The notes: generated by a model from the letters alone, not told the origin. DNA of 64,000 nucleotides from an uncultured Muribaculaceae bacterium (GCA_910589055.1 CAJURN010000003.1:92161-156160), one strand, 5' to 3'; counted from the stretch's first letter, positions 34,801 to 43,060 are shown. Made by a program: numbers and translations.

Positions 34801-35464
34801 TTACGATATCGGCTTCGGCGGTCTCGACCACGTTCTCGCTTCCGGTAAGAATGTCAACGTGCTCGTTGTCGACACCGAGGTCTACTCCAACACCGGCGGT
34901 CAGGCTTCCAAGGCTACCCCCGTTGGTGCAATCGCCAAATTCGCCGCTTCCGGCAAGCGCATCCGTAAGAAAGACCTCGGCCTCATCGCCTCTACTTACG
35001 GCTACGTTTACTGCGCGCAGATTGCAATGGGCGCCGACCAGGCTCAGACCCTCAAGGCAATCCGCGAGGCAGAGGCTTACAACGGACCTTCCATCATCAT
35101 CGCCTACGCTCCCTGTATCAACCACGGCATCAAGTCGGGTATGGGCCACGCACAGGCTGAGGAAGCCCGCGCCGTTGAATGTGGCTACTGGCACCTCTGG
35201 CGTTACAACCCCGCTCTCGAAGATGAAGGCAAGAACCCCTTCACACTCGACAGCAAGGAACCCGCATGGGATAAGTTCGAAGACTTCCTCAAGGGTGAGG
35301 TTCGTTACGCTTCCGTAATGAAGCAGTATCCCGCCGAAGCAGCCGAACTCTTCGCCGCCGCCAAGGATAACGCACGCTGGCGCTACAACAACTACCGCCG
35401 TCTCGCTCAGCAGCAGTGGGGTGTAGATCCCGAAGTTGCAGCAGTTGAGAAAAGCAACGAATAA
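31886..35464 (+). CDS. nifJ: Pyruvate:ferredoxin (flavodoxin) oxidoreductase, single-chain
   Basis: 1192 residues, full length for the homodimeric enzyme. Converts pyruvate, CoA and oxidised ferredoxin to acetyl-CoA and CO2 in anaerobes. Domain order is visible: N-terminal pyruvate-binding domain (YPITPSSTMAEYVDEW, 31-46); gamma-like domain; two 4Fe-4S ferredoxin motifs, CIQCNKCAYVCP near 691 and CLGCGNCVDVCP near 749; proximal cluster cysteines from CSGCGETPY near 817; and the TPP-binding segment GDGAAYDIGFGGLDH near 969 with NTGGQASKATP. Single-gene unit with its own strong promoter and terminator. Confidence 0.97.
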   Translation: MSKEKKFLTCDGNQAAAHVSYMFSEVAAIYPITPSSTMAEYVDEWAAAGRKNIFGETVLVQEMQSEGGAAGAVHGSLQAGALTTTYTASQGLLLMIPNMYKIAGELLPTVFHVSARTIASHALSIFGDHQDVMSVRQTGFAMLAEGSVQEVMDLAGVAHLSTIKSRVPFVNFFDGFRTSHEIQKIETVEAEDLAPLLDREALADFRKRALTPDAPVARGMAENGDVFFQHREACNRHYEAVPEIVEAYMAEISKITGREYHLFNYYGAADADRVIIAMGSVTQAAQEAIDYLNAQGQKVGLVAVHLYRPFSAKHFLAAVPATAKRIAVLDRTKEPGANGEPLYLDVKECFYGKADAPVIVGGRYGLASKDTTPAQIIEVFENLALPQPKDHFTIGIIDDVTFTSLPPRAEMALGGESTYEAKFYGLGADGTVGANKNSVKIIGDNTDKYCQAYFAYDSKKSGGFTCSHLRFGDDPIRSTYLVNTPNFVACHVQAYLNMYDVTRGLRKGGTFLLNTIWEGEELAKNLPVHIKKYFAENNITVYYINATKIAQEIGLGNRTNTILQSAFFRITEVIPVDLAIEQMKKFIVKSYGKKGQDVVDKNYAAVDRGGEYKKLDVDPAWAALEVPAKAANDDPAFINDIVRPINAQMGDDLKVSDFAAIPDGTWHQGTAAYEKRGVAAFVPEWLEENCIQCNKCAYVCPHASIRPFVLDEAETAASPFGEAGTIPALGPSFKGMRFIQAVDVLDCLGCGNCVDVCPGKKGVKALTMKPLETQLEVQKDWTYCVKNVTSKQNHVDVKANVKNSQFATPLFEFSGACSGCGETPYVKLISQLFGDHEMVANATGCSSIYSGSVPSTPYTTNAAGHGPAWANSLFEDFAEFGLGMTIATEKMRERLAGLMKQAQECSCCTDEIKALAAQWLENSHSAGVTREIADKLVPLCEACACDICKGILELKGFLVARSQWIIAGDGAAYDIGFGGLDHVLASGKNVNVLVVDTEVYSNTGGQASKATPVGAIAKFAASGKRIRKKDLGLIASTYGYVYCAQIAMGADQAQTLKAIREAEAYNGPSIIIAYAPCINHGIKSGMGHAQAEEARAVECGYWHLWRYNPALEDEGKNPFTLDSKEPAWDKFEDFLKGEVRYASVMKQYPAEAAELFAAAKDNARWRYNNYRRLAQQQWGVDPEVAAVEKSNE

Positions 35465-35488
35465 TCCTGAATAATACCTATATACAGC

Positions 35489-35529
35489 GAGAGGGCAACC
35501 CCGGTGACGGGGCTGCCCTCTCAATTTTT
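35489..35529 (+). terminator. Intrinsic terminator of nifJ
   Basis: GAGAGGGCA (35489-35497) pairs with TGCCCTCTC (35514-35522), with an inner CCCC/GGGG stem, followed by AATTTTT. Confidence 0.85.
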
Positions 35530-35550
35530 CCGGCGATTTCTGATTGTGTC

Positions 35551-35607
35551 GGGAGCCTCGGACGAGTCGGATGAGTCAGACATGTCAGACATGCCCGACC
35601 CTCCCGA
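35551..35607. repeat. Array of degenerate 9-bp units upstream of the gyrB promoter
   Basis: Consecutive 9-mers from 35560: GGACGAGTC, GGATGAGTC, AGACATGTC, AGACATGCC, then CGACCCTCC. The unit approximates NGACNNGTC. The array is flanked by TCGGGAG (35549-35555) and CTCCCGA (35601-35607), complementary arms. A related array lies upstream of rpsL at 41698. Confidence 0.65.
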
Positions 35608-35635
35608 TTTATCTGCCGGAAATGGCGAAGATTTA

Positions 35636-35667
35636 TTTGGTTGAGTTGGGAAATTTTCGTAACTTTG
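35636..35667 (+). promoter_or_regulatory. Promoter of gyrB
   Basis: TTTG at 35636-35639, 20 bp, TAACTTTG at 35660-35667: consensus, with the same boxes and spacing as the rpsL promoter. Confidence 0.8.
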
Positions 35668-35711
35668 TTTGCTAATTCATACACGATAATATAGTTTTAT
35701 CCAAACACAAT

Positions 35712-37643
35712 ATGGCAGAACAAAAAGAGGAATACAGCGCAAGTAATATTCAAGTCCTCGAGGGCCTTGAAGCCGTGCGCAAACGTCCTGCGATGTATAT
35801 CGGCGACATATCCGAAAAAGGTCTTCATCATCTTGTCTACGAAGTCGTGGACAACTCCATCGACGAGGCTCTTGCCGGTTACGCCACCGATATTCACGTC
35901 ACCATCAATGCCGACAATTCCATCACTGTTGTTGACAACGGTCGAGGAATTCCTGTCGACATGCACGAAAAAGAACATAAGAGTGCCCTTGAGGTTGTGC
36001 TCACCGTGCTTCATGCCGGCGGTAAGTTCGACAAGGGCTCATATAAGGTTTCCGGCGGCCTGCACGGCGTGGGCGTGTCCTGCGTGAACGCGCTTTCCAC
36101 CTATCTGCGCGCCGAGGTGCGCCGTAACGGCAAAATCTATGCCCAGGAGTACAGCTGCGGCAAGCCTACCACCGAACTCATGATTGTTGGCGAGAGCGAT
36201 ACCACCGGTACTACCGTGACATTCAAGCCCGACGGTTCGATTTTCACCACAACCGAATACGTTTATGCCACCCTTGCGCAGCGTCTGCGTGATCTCGCTT
36301 TCCTTAACGCGGGAATCACACTCCACCTGTGCGACATGCGTGACCTCGATGCCGACGGCAATCCCCGCAAGGAAACTTTCTACTCGAAGGAAGGTCTTCG
36401 CGAGTTCGTTGAATACATCGACTCAAGCAAGGAATCGCTTATCAACGATGTTATCCACCTCAATACCGAGCGTCAGGGTATTCCCGTTGAAGTGGCGTTG
36501 ACCTACAACACTACCTCCAACGAGAATATCTACTCCTACGTCAACAACATCCACACAATCGAAGGCGGTACACACCTTACAGGTTTCCGCGGCGGTCTCA
36601 CCACTACTCTAAAAAAGTACGCCGAGGATAATAACCTGCTCAAGAACGCCAAGGTGGAAATCAACAGCGAAGACTTCCGCGACGGTCTCACAGCCGTTAT
36701 CTCCGTCAAGGTGATGGAGCCTCAGTTCGAGGGTCAGACAAAGACCAAACTCGGCAACAACGAGGTAGCTCCCGCCGTGCGTGCCGCAGTGAGTGAGGCG
36801 CTTGCCAACTATCTCGAGGAAAATCCCAAGGAAGCCAAGGTGATTGTCGAAAAGGTGATTCTCGCCGCCCAGGCCCGCCATGCTGCCCAGGAGGCCCGCC
36901 GCAAAGTGCTCCGCAAGACTCCGCTGGTCGGAGGTGGACTTCCCGGCAAGCTCTGGGACTGCTCTTCGCGAACCGCCGAGGACTGCGAGCTCTTCCTTGT
37001 CGAAGGTGACTCCGCGGGTGGTACTGCCAAGCAGGCCCGCGACCGCGTTTTCCAGGCTATTCTTCCTCTGCGAGGTAAGATCCTGAATGTGGAAAAGGCG
37101 ATGGAACACCGAATTTTCGACAGCGACGAAATCACCAATATGTTCCGTGCGCTCCGCGTGACTATCGGAACGGAGGAAGACCCCAAGGCGCCCAACCTCA
37201 GCAAACTCGCCTATCACAAGATCATCATCATGACCGATGCCGACGTCGACGGTGCCCATATCGCAACCCTGCTGATGACCTTCTTCTTCCGCCGCATGCG
37301 CCCCATCATCGAGCAAGGCTACCTCTACCTCGCCACCCCGCCGCTCTACAAGTGCAAGCTCGGTAAGGTCGAGGAATATTGCTGGACCGACCAGCAGGTG
37401 CAGCAGTTCATATCCAAGTACGGCGAGCGCACCACCATCCAGCGTTACAAAGGTCTTGGTGAGATGAGCGACAAGGAGCTTCGCGACACCACTATGAGTC
37501 CCGAACACCGCATGCTTAAGCAAGTGCAGATCACGGATGCGGCTGAAGCCGACCGAATTTTCTCAATGCTTATGGGCGAGGACGTGGGTCCGCGACGCGA
37601 TTTCATTGAGTCAAACGCCAACTACGCGAACATTGACGCATAA
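35712..37643 (+). CDS. gyrB: DNA gyrase subunit B
   Basis: 643 residues. ATPase subunit of the type II topoisomerase that introduces negative supercoils. GHKL ATPase motifs: EVVDNSIDEA near 45 (catalytic Glu), DNGRGIPVD and GGLHGVGVSCVNALS. TOPRIM motifs: EGDSAGG near 432 and DADVDG near 510. The C-terminal tail includes QRYKGLGEM and DVGPRRDFIESN. The size lacks the extra insert of enterobacterial GyrB and suits Bacteroidetes. ParE is the main alternative, but LEGLEAVRKRPAMYIGD and the C-terminal motifs favour GyrB. Stand-alone unit ahead of rnr, with a hairpin downstream. Confidence 0.92.
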   Translation: MAEQKEEYSASNIQVLEGLEAVRKRPAMYIGDISEKGLHHLVYEVVDNSIDEALAGYATDIHVTINADNSITVVDNGRGIPVDMHEKEHKSALEVVLTVLHAGGKFDKGSYKVSGGLHGVGVSCVNALSTYLRAEVRRNGKIYAQEYSCGKPTTELMIVGESDTTGTTVTFKPDGSIFTTTEYVYATLAQRLRDLAFLNAGITLHLCDMRDLDADGNPRKETFYSKEGLREFVEYIDSSKESLINDVIHLNTERQGIPVEVALTYNTTSNENIYSYVNNIHTIEGGTHLTGFRGGLTTTLKKYAEDNNLLKNAKVEINSEDFRDGLTAVISVKVMEPQFEGQTKTKLGNNEVAPAVRAAVSEALANYLEENPKEAKVIVEKVILAAQARHAAQEARRKVLRKTPLVGGGLPGKLWDCSSRTAEDCELFLVEGDSAGGTAKQARDRVFQAILPLRGKILNVEKAMEHRIFDSDEITNMFRALRVTIGTEEDPKAPNLSKLAYHKIIIMTDADVDGAHIATLLMTFFFRRMRPIIEQGYLYLATPPLYKCKLGKVEEYCWTDQQVQQFISKYGERTTIQRYKGLGEMSDKELRDTTMSPEHRMLKQVQITDAAEADRIFSMLMGEDVGPRRDFIESNANYANIDA

Positions 37644-37657
37644 AACTTTTTAATTGT

Positions 37658-37698
37658 CTGACGGGAGCATCAAACGTTATGCCCCCGTCAGGTGTTTT
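37658..37698 (+). terminator. Hairpin/probable terminator after gyrB
   Basis: CTGACGGG (37658-37665) pairs with CCCGTCAG (37684-37691), with an inner GCAT/ATGC, followed by GTGTTTTA. The T-tract is modest. Confidence 0.65.
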
Positions 37699-37749
37699 AA
37701 GGGTATAACTTTTTATCGCGATTCTATCATTATCTAAAATCCATCACGT

Positions 37750-39999
37750 ATGGCACGTTCAACTAAAGCAAAACTCCAGCAGAAACAGCTCCGCGAAGCT
37801 GTCGACAAATATATCGCCGGACAGAATAACGGCACTTTCAACTACAAACAGGTATCTCATGCGGTAGGTGTGGACCAGCCGGCCCATCACCGCGCGGTGG
37901 CTCTCTATCTGGCAGAACTTGCTTTTGACGGCGACATTATCGAGGTCGCCCCCGGCAAGTACAAGACTCCGCAGCGTACGGTGTCGGCCGAGGGCGTTTT
38001 CGTGCGTCGCTCGAACGGCAAGAACAGCGTGATTACCGATGAGGACGGCGAGCCGCTTTTTGTGGCCGAGCGCAATTCCATGCACGCTCTCAATGGCGAC
38101 CGTGTGCGCGTGGCCGTTGCCGCACGCGTCAAGGGTAAGGAACCCGAGGCCATCGTTACCGAGATTATCGAGAAAAAAGACCAGACTTTCATTGGCACAC
38201 TTCAGGTCGACAAATATTTCGCCTACCTGCTTACCGATTCAAAATATCTTGCCTCCGACATCTTTATTCCCAAGGGCAAACTCAAGGGCGGAAAGACCGG
38301 CGACAAGGCTATCGTACGTATCACCCATTGGCCCGAAGATGCCAAGAATCCTCAGGGTGAGATAGTTGATATTCTCGGAAAGGCTGGCGAGAACAATGCC
38401 GAGATTCATGCCATCCTGGCTGAATTCGGGCTGCCCTACAAGTATCCCGAGGCTGTTGAGAAGGCTGCCGAGAAGATTGATGCAGGTATTACTCCGGAGG
38501 TTGTCGCAGCCCGCGAGGATATGCGCGATGTCACCACCTTCACCATCGACCCCAAGGATGCCAAGGACTTTGACGACGCGCTTTCAATCCGCACTCTCCC
38601 CAATGGTAATTACGAAGTGGGCGTACACATCGCCGATGTGACCCATTACGTGCGCCCTGACACTATCCTCGACCGTGAGGCCCGCTCGCGTGCCACATCC
38701 GTGTATCTTGTGGACCGCGTTGTGCCCATGCTTCCCGAGCATCTTTCCAACGGTATCTGCTCCCTTCGTCCCGATGAGGATAAGCTCACTTTCTCGTGCA
38801 TTTTCGAGATGACGCCTGCCGGAAAGGTTGTTAATTCCCGCATCGCACGCACTGTGACACGAAGCAACCGCCGCTTTACATATGAAGAGGCTCAGGAAGT
38901 TATCGAGACCGGCAAGGGCGATTACGCCGAGGAAATACTTGCGCTCGACAGCATGGCTAAGATCCTACGCAAGGAACGCTACGACAATGGTTCGGTAGAA
39001 TTTGACCGCGTTGAGGTACGCTTCGATATTGATGAGAACGGACATCCCACATCGGTGTTCTTCAAGGAATCCAAGGATGCCAACAAGCTCATCGAGGAAT
39101 TCATGCTCCTTGCCAACAAGACTGTTGCCGCGACAATAGGCATTGCGCCCAAGAAAAAGAAAGCCAAGGCATTTGTATACCGTGTACACGACCAGCCTGA
39201 TCCCTCCAAACTTGCCGACCTTGCAACTCTGTCGCGTACCTTCGGCTACAAACTCAAGACCACGGGCAAGCCTGCCGAAATCAATCGCTCAATCAACCGT
39301 ATGCTTGTGGATGTCAAGGGTAAAGGTGAGGAGAATTTCCTTTCCACACTTGCTATCCGCTCCATGGCAAAAGCTATTTATACCACTACGAACATCGGCC
39401 ACTATGGTCTCGGTTTCGACTACTACACCCACTTTACTTCGCCCATCCGCCGCTATCCGGACATGATGGTACACCGCCTTCTTGAGCGCTATCTCGCAGG
39501 TGGCAGAAGCGTGAATGTAGAGAAGCTCGAGGAACAGTGCAAGCACTCGTCCGACATGGAGCAGCTTGCCGCCAATGCCGAGCGCGCATCCATCAAGTAC
39601 AAGCAGGTCGAATACATGAACGACCGTCTCGGACAGGTATTTTCCGGTGTAATTTCTGGCGTTACCGAATGGGGACTCTATGTCGAGCTTGACGAGAACA
39701 AGTGCGAAGGTCTTGTGCCGATGCGCGACCTCGCCGATGATTTCTATGATTTCGACCAGGCGAATTATTGTCTCGTGGGCCGCAAGCACAACAACCGCTA
39801 TCGTCTCGGCGATTTGGTGCAGGTGCAGGTTGCGCGCTGCAATCTCGAAAAGAAACAGCTTGATTTCGTGATTGTTGACGAAAAGCATCCCGCCCGTTCG
39901 CTCGATACCCTCGGCGAGGGAAAAGCTGCTGCGAAGGCGGCTTCCGAAGGTCGCAAGGAAAAGAAATCACGTCAGGGCAAGGGACGCCGCAAGAAATAA
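37750..39999 (+). CDS. rnr: Ribonuclease R
   Basis: 749 residues. Processive 3'-5' exoribonuclease of the RNase II family that degrades structured RNA. An N-terminal helical/cold-shock region (residues 1-180) precedes the RNB catalytic domain with its Asp cluster in DPKDAKDFDDALSI near 268-281, ending with YTHFTSPIRRYPDMMVHRLL. A C-terminal S1 domain (GVISGVTEWGLYVELDENKCEGLVPM, ~640-720) is followed by a Lys/Arg-rich tail. It is followed 10 nt later by folB, so the two are probably co-transcribed. Confidence 0.95.
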   Translation: MARSTKAKLQQKQLREAVDKYIAGQNNGTFNYKQVSHAVGVDQPAHHRAVALYLAELAFDGDIIEVAPGKYKTPQRTVSAEGVFVRRSNGKNSVITDEDGEPLFVAERNSMHALNGDRVRVAVAARVKGKEPEAIVTEIIEKKDQTFIGTLQVDKYFAYLLTDSKYLASDIFIPKGKLKGGKTGDKAIVRITHWPEDAKNPQGEIVDILGKAGENNAEIHAILAEFGLPYKYPEAVEKAAEKIDAGITPEVVAAREDMRDVTTFTIDPKDAKDFDDALSIRTLPNGNYEVGVHIADVTHYVRPDTILDREARSRATSVYLVDRVVPMLPEHLSNGICSLRPDEDKLTFSCIFEMTPAGKVVNSRIARTVTRSNRRFTYEEAQEVIETGKGDYAEEILALDSMAKILRKERYDNGSVEFDRVEVRFDIDENGHPTSVFFKESKDANKLIEEFMLLANKTVAATIGIAPKKKKAKAFVYRVHDQPDPSKLADLATLSRTFGYKLKTTGKPAEINRSINRMLVDVKGKGEENFLSTLAIRSMAKAIYTTTNIGHYGLGFDYYTHFTSPIRRYPDMMVHRLLERYLAGGRSVNVEKLEEQCKHSSDMEQLAANAERASIKYKQVEYMNDRLGQVFSGVISGVTEWGLYVELDENKCEGLVPMRDLADDFYDFDQANYCLVGRKHNNRYRLGDLVQVQVARCNLEKKQLDFVIVDEKHPARSLDTLGEGKAAAKAASEGRKEKKSRQGKGRRKK

Positions 40000-40009
40000 T
40001 TCCGGTTTT

Positions 40010-40372
40010 ATGGATAAAGGACAAACCCGTATCGAAATCCGGGGACTGAAGATTTATGCCTATCACGGTTGCTCCGAGCAGGAGCAGACCGTGGGCAATG
40101 AATTTTCGGTAGACCTTGTGATTCGTTTTGATGCCGACCTCGCAATGCGCACCGACCGTCTGGACAGTACTATAAATTATGGTGATGTCGTTGAGGTGAT
40201 TAAGGCTGAAATGGCTATCCCTTCCAAGTTGATTGAGAATGTGGCCTATCGTATTGCCGTGGCTGTGCAGCGCCGTTTTGGAATTGTTGAAAGCGGAGAA
40301 GTGAGGGTGTCGAAACTGTGTCCGCCTATGGGCGTCCAGCTCGATTGTGTTACCTTTGTATATAACTGGTAG
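40010..40372 (+). CDS. folB: Dihydroneopterin aldolase
   Basis: 120 residues from the ATG at 40010; the open frame extends upstream to 39872 only inside rnr, in another frame. FolB cleaves 7,8-dihydroneopterin to 6-hydroxymethyl-dihydropterin in folate synthesis. Seen: RIEIRGLKIYAYHGCSEQEQ (the family's AYHGxxxxEQ region), VDLVIRFDADLA, STINYGDVVEVI with the substrate-contacting Tyr, and KLCPPMGVQLDCVTF with the usual K-x-x-P-P signature near the C terminus. Usual length. Located 10 nt after rnr. Confidence 0.93.
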   Translation: MDKGQTRIEIRGLKIYAYHGCSEQEQTVGNEFSVDLVIRFDADLAMRTDRLDSTINYGDVVEVIKAEMAIPSKLIENVAYRIAVAVQRRFGIVESGEVRVSKLCPPMGVQLDCVTFVYNW

Positions 40373-40410
40373 TTAGAACAGAATAAAAACAGAAGGCGCT
40401 ATGCCCGGAC

Positions 40411-41595
40411 TCAGGTCCAGGTGTAGCGCTTTTGTTTTCCGATGCGTGTGCGGATTCGATGCCACATTCTGCGTGCGGGATAAGTGGCTGCAAGCCAGGG
40501 TAGGGTGAGCAGCATTTTGCGCGAGCGCAGTGCTGACATGGCCGAGCGCCAGACGAGGATATCCATCACGATAAGCGCGATGATGAACGCTGCGGCTCCT
40601 GTGGCCGGAAGCAGGTTGGGGTAGGAGAGGGCGCCTCCGGCTATGCCTGTGCCGAGGGCTACGAACTGGAGCCAGCCTGACATAGGAATCAGGAAGCGCG
40701 GGCGGCGACTGATTTTGCTTTCGGTGAAGCAACGGCGCAGGGCACGTTCGCTGAAGTTGCGCGGATGGTTGCCGTATCTCAGGCGAACGACAGATTCGCG
40801 GGATAATTCAACCGCGGTGTTTTTCTTGTTGGCAATCTCGCTGATGAAAATGTCGTCGTCGCCGTAATGGAGATTGAGCGAGCGGGCGAATCCGTTATTT
40901 CTCAAAAATACATCTTTGGTATATGCGAGGTTGTACTCGGTGCCGCGGAACGGATGTCCGGCAAGCGCTGTGCTTATCCATCGTGCGCTGTCGGCTGTAT
41001 AATCGAAGGCTCTCTGGCGGCATCCGTGTGCCGTGTCCTCCGAGGGGTCGACATAGGCATAGCCGAGAACGATTTCCACGGGTGAGCCCGGGCTGAACTG
41101 GCGCATCATGCGCTGGAGCCATAATTCCGATTCCACCATGGCGGCACTCGTGGTGAGCACTACTGCGGGGTAGCGGGCGGCCTTGACGCCGAGCGTCACG
41201 GCGAGTTTCTTGCGGCTGAGATTACGCACGCCGTCGGGGGTGAATGTGAGGTAGAGATTGTGATGTACCGCGCGCAGAGCCGAAACTGCATCGCGAATGT
41301 CGGCAGATTCGCCCTCGTTTACAACTATTATTTCATATGGAGCAGGGTAGTCCTGCCGCAACAGCACCGGAAGAAGTTCGGAGAGGTTGTCGGCATCGCC
41401 TTGCGAGTAGACGATGACTGAGGCGGGAAGATATTCGTTGTCGGGCTTTTCGGGGCGTCGGAGCGATGAATCTTCCTCGAATTTCGCCACTCGGGCCACT
41501 CTCAGCATGTATATCAGGCCTGTGAGCACCACGCTCAGTGCGCAGATGCCAAGCAGAATCAGGGTGACGGGGTCGTCGGTAAGATAGAAGTACAC
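40411..41595 (-). CDS. Membrane-bound GT2-like glycosyltransferase with atypical metal-site motif
   Basis: 394 residues from a GTG at 41595. A TTG at 41622 is also in frame, but it lies inside the -7 box (41620-41627), so it should not be in the mRNA; the first ATG (41508) would cut into the first membrane helix. Layout: TM helix ~7-32; GT-A domain with PASVIVYSQGDADNLSELLPVLLRQDYP; FTPDGVRNLSRKKLAVTLGV; YGDDDIFISEIA (~244-255); and C-terminal TM segments (~302-351). Where GT2 enzymes usually read TDAD, this protein has LTTSAAM (147-153), so the metal site is altered. The donor and acceptor are unknown; surface polysaccharide assembly is the general guess. Confidence 0.75.
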   Translation of the reverse strand: MYFYLTDDPVTLILLGICALSVVLTGLIYMLRVARVAKFEEDSSLRRPEKPDNEYLPASVIVYSQGDADNLSELLPVLLRQDYPAPYEIIVVNEGESADIRDAVSALRAVHHNLYLTFTPDGVRNLSRKKLAVTLGVKAARYPAVVLTTSAAMVESELWLQRMMRQFSPGSPVEIVLGYAYVDPSEDTAHGCRQRAFDYTADSARWISTALAGHPFRGTEYNLAYTKDVFLRNNGFARSLNLHYGDDDIFISEIANKKNTAVELSRESVVRLRYGNHPRNFSERALRRCFTESKISRRPRFLIPMSGWLQFVALGTGIAGGALSYPNLLPATGAAAFIIALIVMDILVWRSAMSALRSRKMLLTLPWLAATYPARRMWHRIRTRIGKQKRYTWT

Positions 41596-41619
41596 TTGCA
41601 GTAGGATTAGAATTAAGTG

Positions 41620-41650
41620 CAAAATTAGGGAAAATCCGCAATAACGGCAA
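41620..41650 (-). promoter_or_regulatory. Promoter of the membrane GT2 gene; decides its start
   Basis: On the minus strand TTG (41650-41648), 20 bp, TAATTTTG (41627-41620). The predicted start point (~41615) lies downstream of the TTG codon at 41622, which leaves GTG 41595 as the first usable start, with a leader of about 20 nt. Confidence 0.6.
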
Positions 41651-41796
41651 TAAAAAACTTGCGGGAGATTTTATGGCCGCTTGCGGGCGCGGGAATCGGA
41701 CTTGTCCGACCGGTCCGACAAGTCCGGCTCGTCTGGCTTGTCGGAATTTCGCCGGATTCCGCCGCAGATTTTAGAACGAAAAAAATATCGTAATTG
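41651..41796. other. Divergent intergenic region between the GT2 gene and rpsL, with a 9-bp repeat array
   Basis: No gene is supported. It lies within the 378-bp gene-free stretch 41596-41973. The main visible structure is the 9-bp repeat array at 41698-41742; the rest is unremarkable GC-mixed sequence. Confidence 0.7.
41698..41742. repeat. Five 9-bp GACNNGTC-like units upstream of the rpsL promoter
   Basis: Consecutive units GGACTTGTC, CGACCGGTC, CGACAAGTC, CGGCTCGTC, TGGCTTGTC. The first three together form a near-perfect palindrome centred on GACCGGTC (two mismatches). The array resembles the one at 35551 upstream of gyrB. Confidence 0.75.
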
Positions 41797-41828
41797 TTTG
41801 GCTGTTAGAAAATAAATCGCTAACTTTG
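41797..41828 (+). promoter_or_regulatory. Promoter of the ribosomal protein superoperon (rpsL)
   Basis: TTTG at 41797-41800, 20 bp, TAACTTTG at 41821-41828. It predicts a leader of about 140 nt before rpsL, long enough for leader-based control, although no strong hairpin is apparent in it. Confidence 0.8.
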
Positions 41829-41973
41829 CGGTGGAAAAATGCGTCCGTGTGCGTCATTTCATCGCCAAGGTCTTGATAGACAGAGGGATGAGTGGCGGAT
41901 TCGGTGCGTTAACAACGATATTAAAAGAAACAAGAACATACAGTAATTTTTAAGTAAAACTAAACAAACTAAG

Positions 41974-42363
41974 ATGCCTACTATTCAGCAATTAGTAAGA
42001 AAAGGACGTGTGGCACTGGAAGACAAGAGCAAGTCTCCGGCACTCGACTCATGCCCGCAGCGTCGCGGCGTGTGTGTCCGTGTCTACACAACCACCCCCA
42101 AAAAGCCTAACTCGGCTATGCGTAAAGTTGCCCGTGTGCGCCTCACCAATGGCAAGGAGGTTAACTCCTATATCCCCGGTGAAGGTCACAACCTTCAGGA
42201 ACACTCTATCGTATTGGTGCGTGGCGGTCGTGTAAAAGACCTTCCCGGTGTTCGTTATCACATCGTTCGCGGCACACTCGATACCGCAGGTGTGAAAGAC
42301 CGTACACAGCGTCGTTCCAAATACGGAGCCAAGCGTCCCAAGGCCGGTGCAGCCAAGAAGTAA
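41974..42363 (+). CDS. rpsL: 30S ribosomal protein S12
   Basis: 129 residues, usual size. [51 protein letters not shown] and [13 protein letters not shown] are hallmark S12 segments. S12 lies at the decoding centre and affects tRNA selection accuracy; the [10 protein letters not shown] loop is where streptomycin-resistance changes arise in other bacteria, and here it reads as the normal sequence. First gene of the superoperon. It is separated from rpsG by an unusually long 220-nt spacer. Confidence 0.98.
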   Translation: MPTIQQLVRKGRVALEDKSKSPALDSCPQRRGVCVRVYTTTPKKPNSAMRKVARVRLTNGKEVNSYIPGEGHNLQEHSIVLVRGGRVKDLPGVRYHIVRGTLDTAGVKDRTQRRSKYGAKRPKAGAAKK

Positions 42364-42583
42364 TCCGTAGGCCGGAATCTCCGCTCGCCGGAGTCTGTCA
42401 CCACGGGTGAAGTTTTTACTGAACGCACCGCGAGATTAAATCAACCCCAACAAAATTTAAACTCGTTTTTGCATTTCTTGCAGCTATCCTTTAGGTTGAG
42501 TAAGCCGATGGCCGGAGGGCACGGGCTGAAGATGACGAAGCAAGCAACCAAGCAATCAAAAACACAACGACGAAAACCTTACA
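42364..42583 (+). other. 220-nt rpsL-rpsG spacer, candidate S7 regulatory site
   Basis: No ORF or promoter consensus is visible. It contains a small hairpin, CTCCG-CTCGC-CGGAG (near 42379-42393), and further GC-rich segments near 42510-42530. In E. coli S7 represses its own synthesis through the rpsL-rpsG intercistronic region, so a similar role is plausible here but unproven. Confidence 0.4.
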
Positions 42584-43060
42584 ATGAGAAAGGCTAAACC
42601 TAAGAAACGGGTCATTCTTCCCGATCCCGTTTTCAACGATGTGAGAGTGACCAAATTTGTCAACCACCTCATGTACGACGGTAAGAAAAATACCGCGTTC
42701 ACCATTTTCTATGATGCACTTGAGACTGTGAAGTCCAAACTGCCCAACGAAGAGCTCAGCTCTCTCGATATCTGGAAAAAGGCACTCGAGAACATCACTC
42801 CCCAGGTCGAAGTAAAATCACGCCGTGTAGGTGGCGCAACCTTCCAGGTTCCTACCGAAATCCGTGCCGACCGCAAGGAATCTATATCAATGAAAAATCT
42901 TATTCTCTACGCCCGCAAGCGCGGTGGCAAGACTATGGCCGACAAGCTCGCTGCGGAAATCGTAGACGCTTTCAATAACCAGGGTGGCGCCTTCAAGCGC
43001 AAGGAAGACATGCACAAGATGGCTGAGGCCAACCGTGCGTTCGCTCACTTCCGTTTCTAA
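42584..43060 (+). CDS. rpsG: 30S ribosomal protein S7
   Basis: 158 residues. [35 protein letters not shown] and [18 protein letters not shown] are typical S7 segments, with [13 protein letters not shown] at the C terminus. S7 nucleates assembly of the 30S head by binding the 3' major domain of 16S rRNA and sits near the E site. It is followed by fusA after 48 nt. Confidence 0.98.
   Translation: MRKAKPKKRVILPDPVFNDVRVTKFVNHLMYDGKKNTAFTIFYDALETVKSKLPNEELSSLDIWKKALENITPQVEVKSRRVGGATFQVPTEIRADRKESISMKNLILYARKRGGKTMADKLAAEIVDAFNNQGGAFKRKEDMHKMAEANRAFAHFRF

Noticed and set aside
35549..41742. The two 9-bp repeat arrays as a CRISPR
   Set aside because: Units are contiguous without spacers and degenerate, and no cas gene is present.
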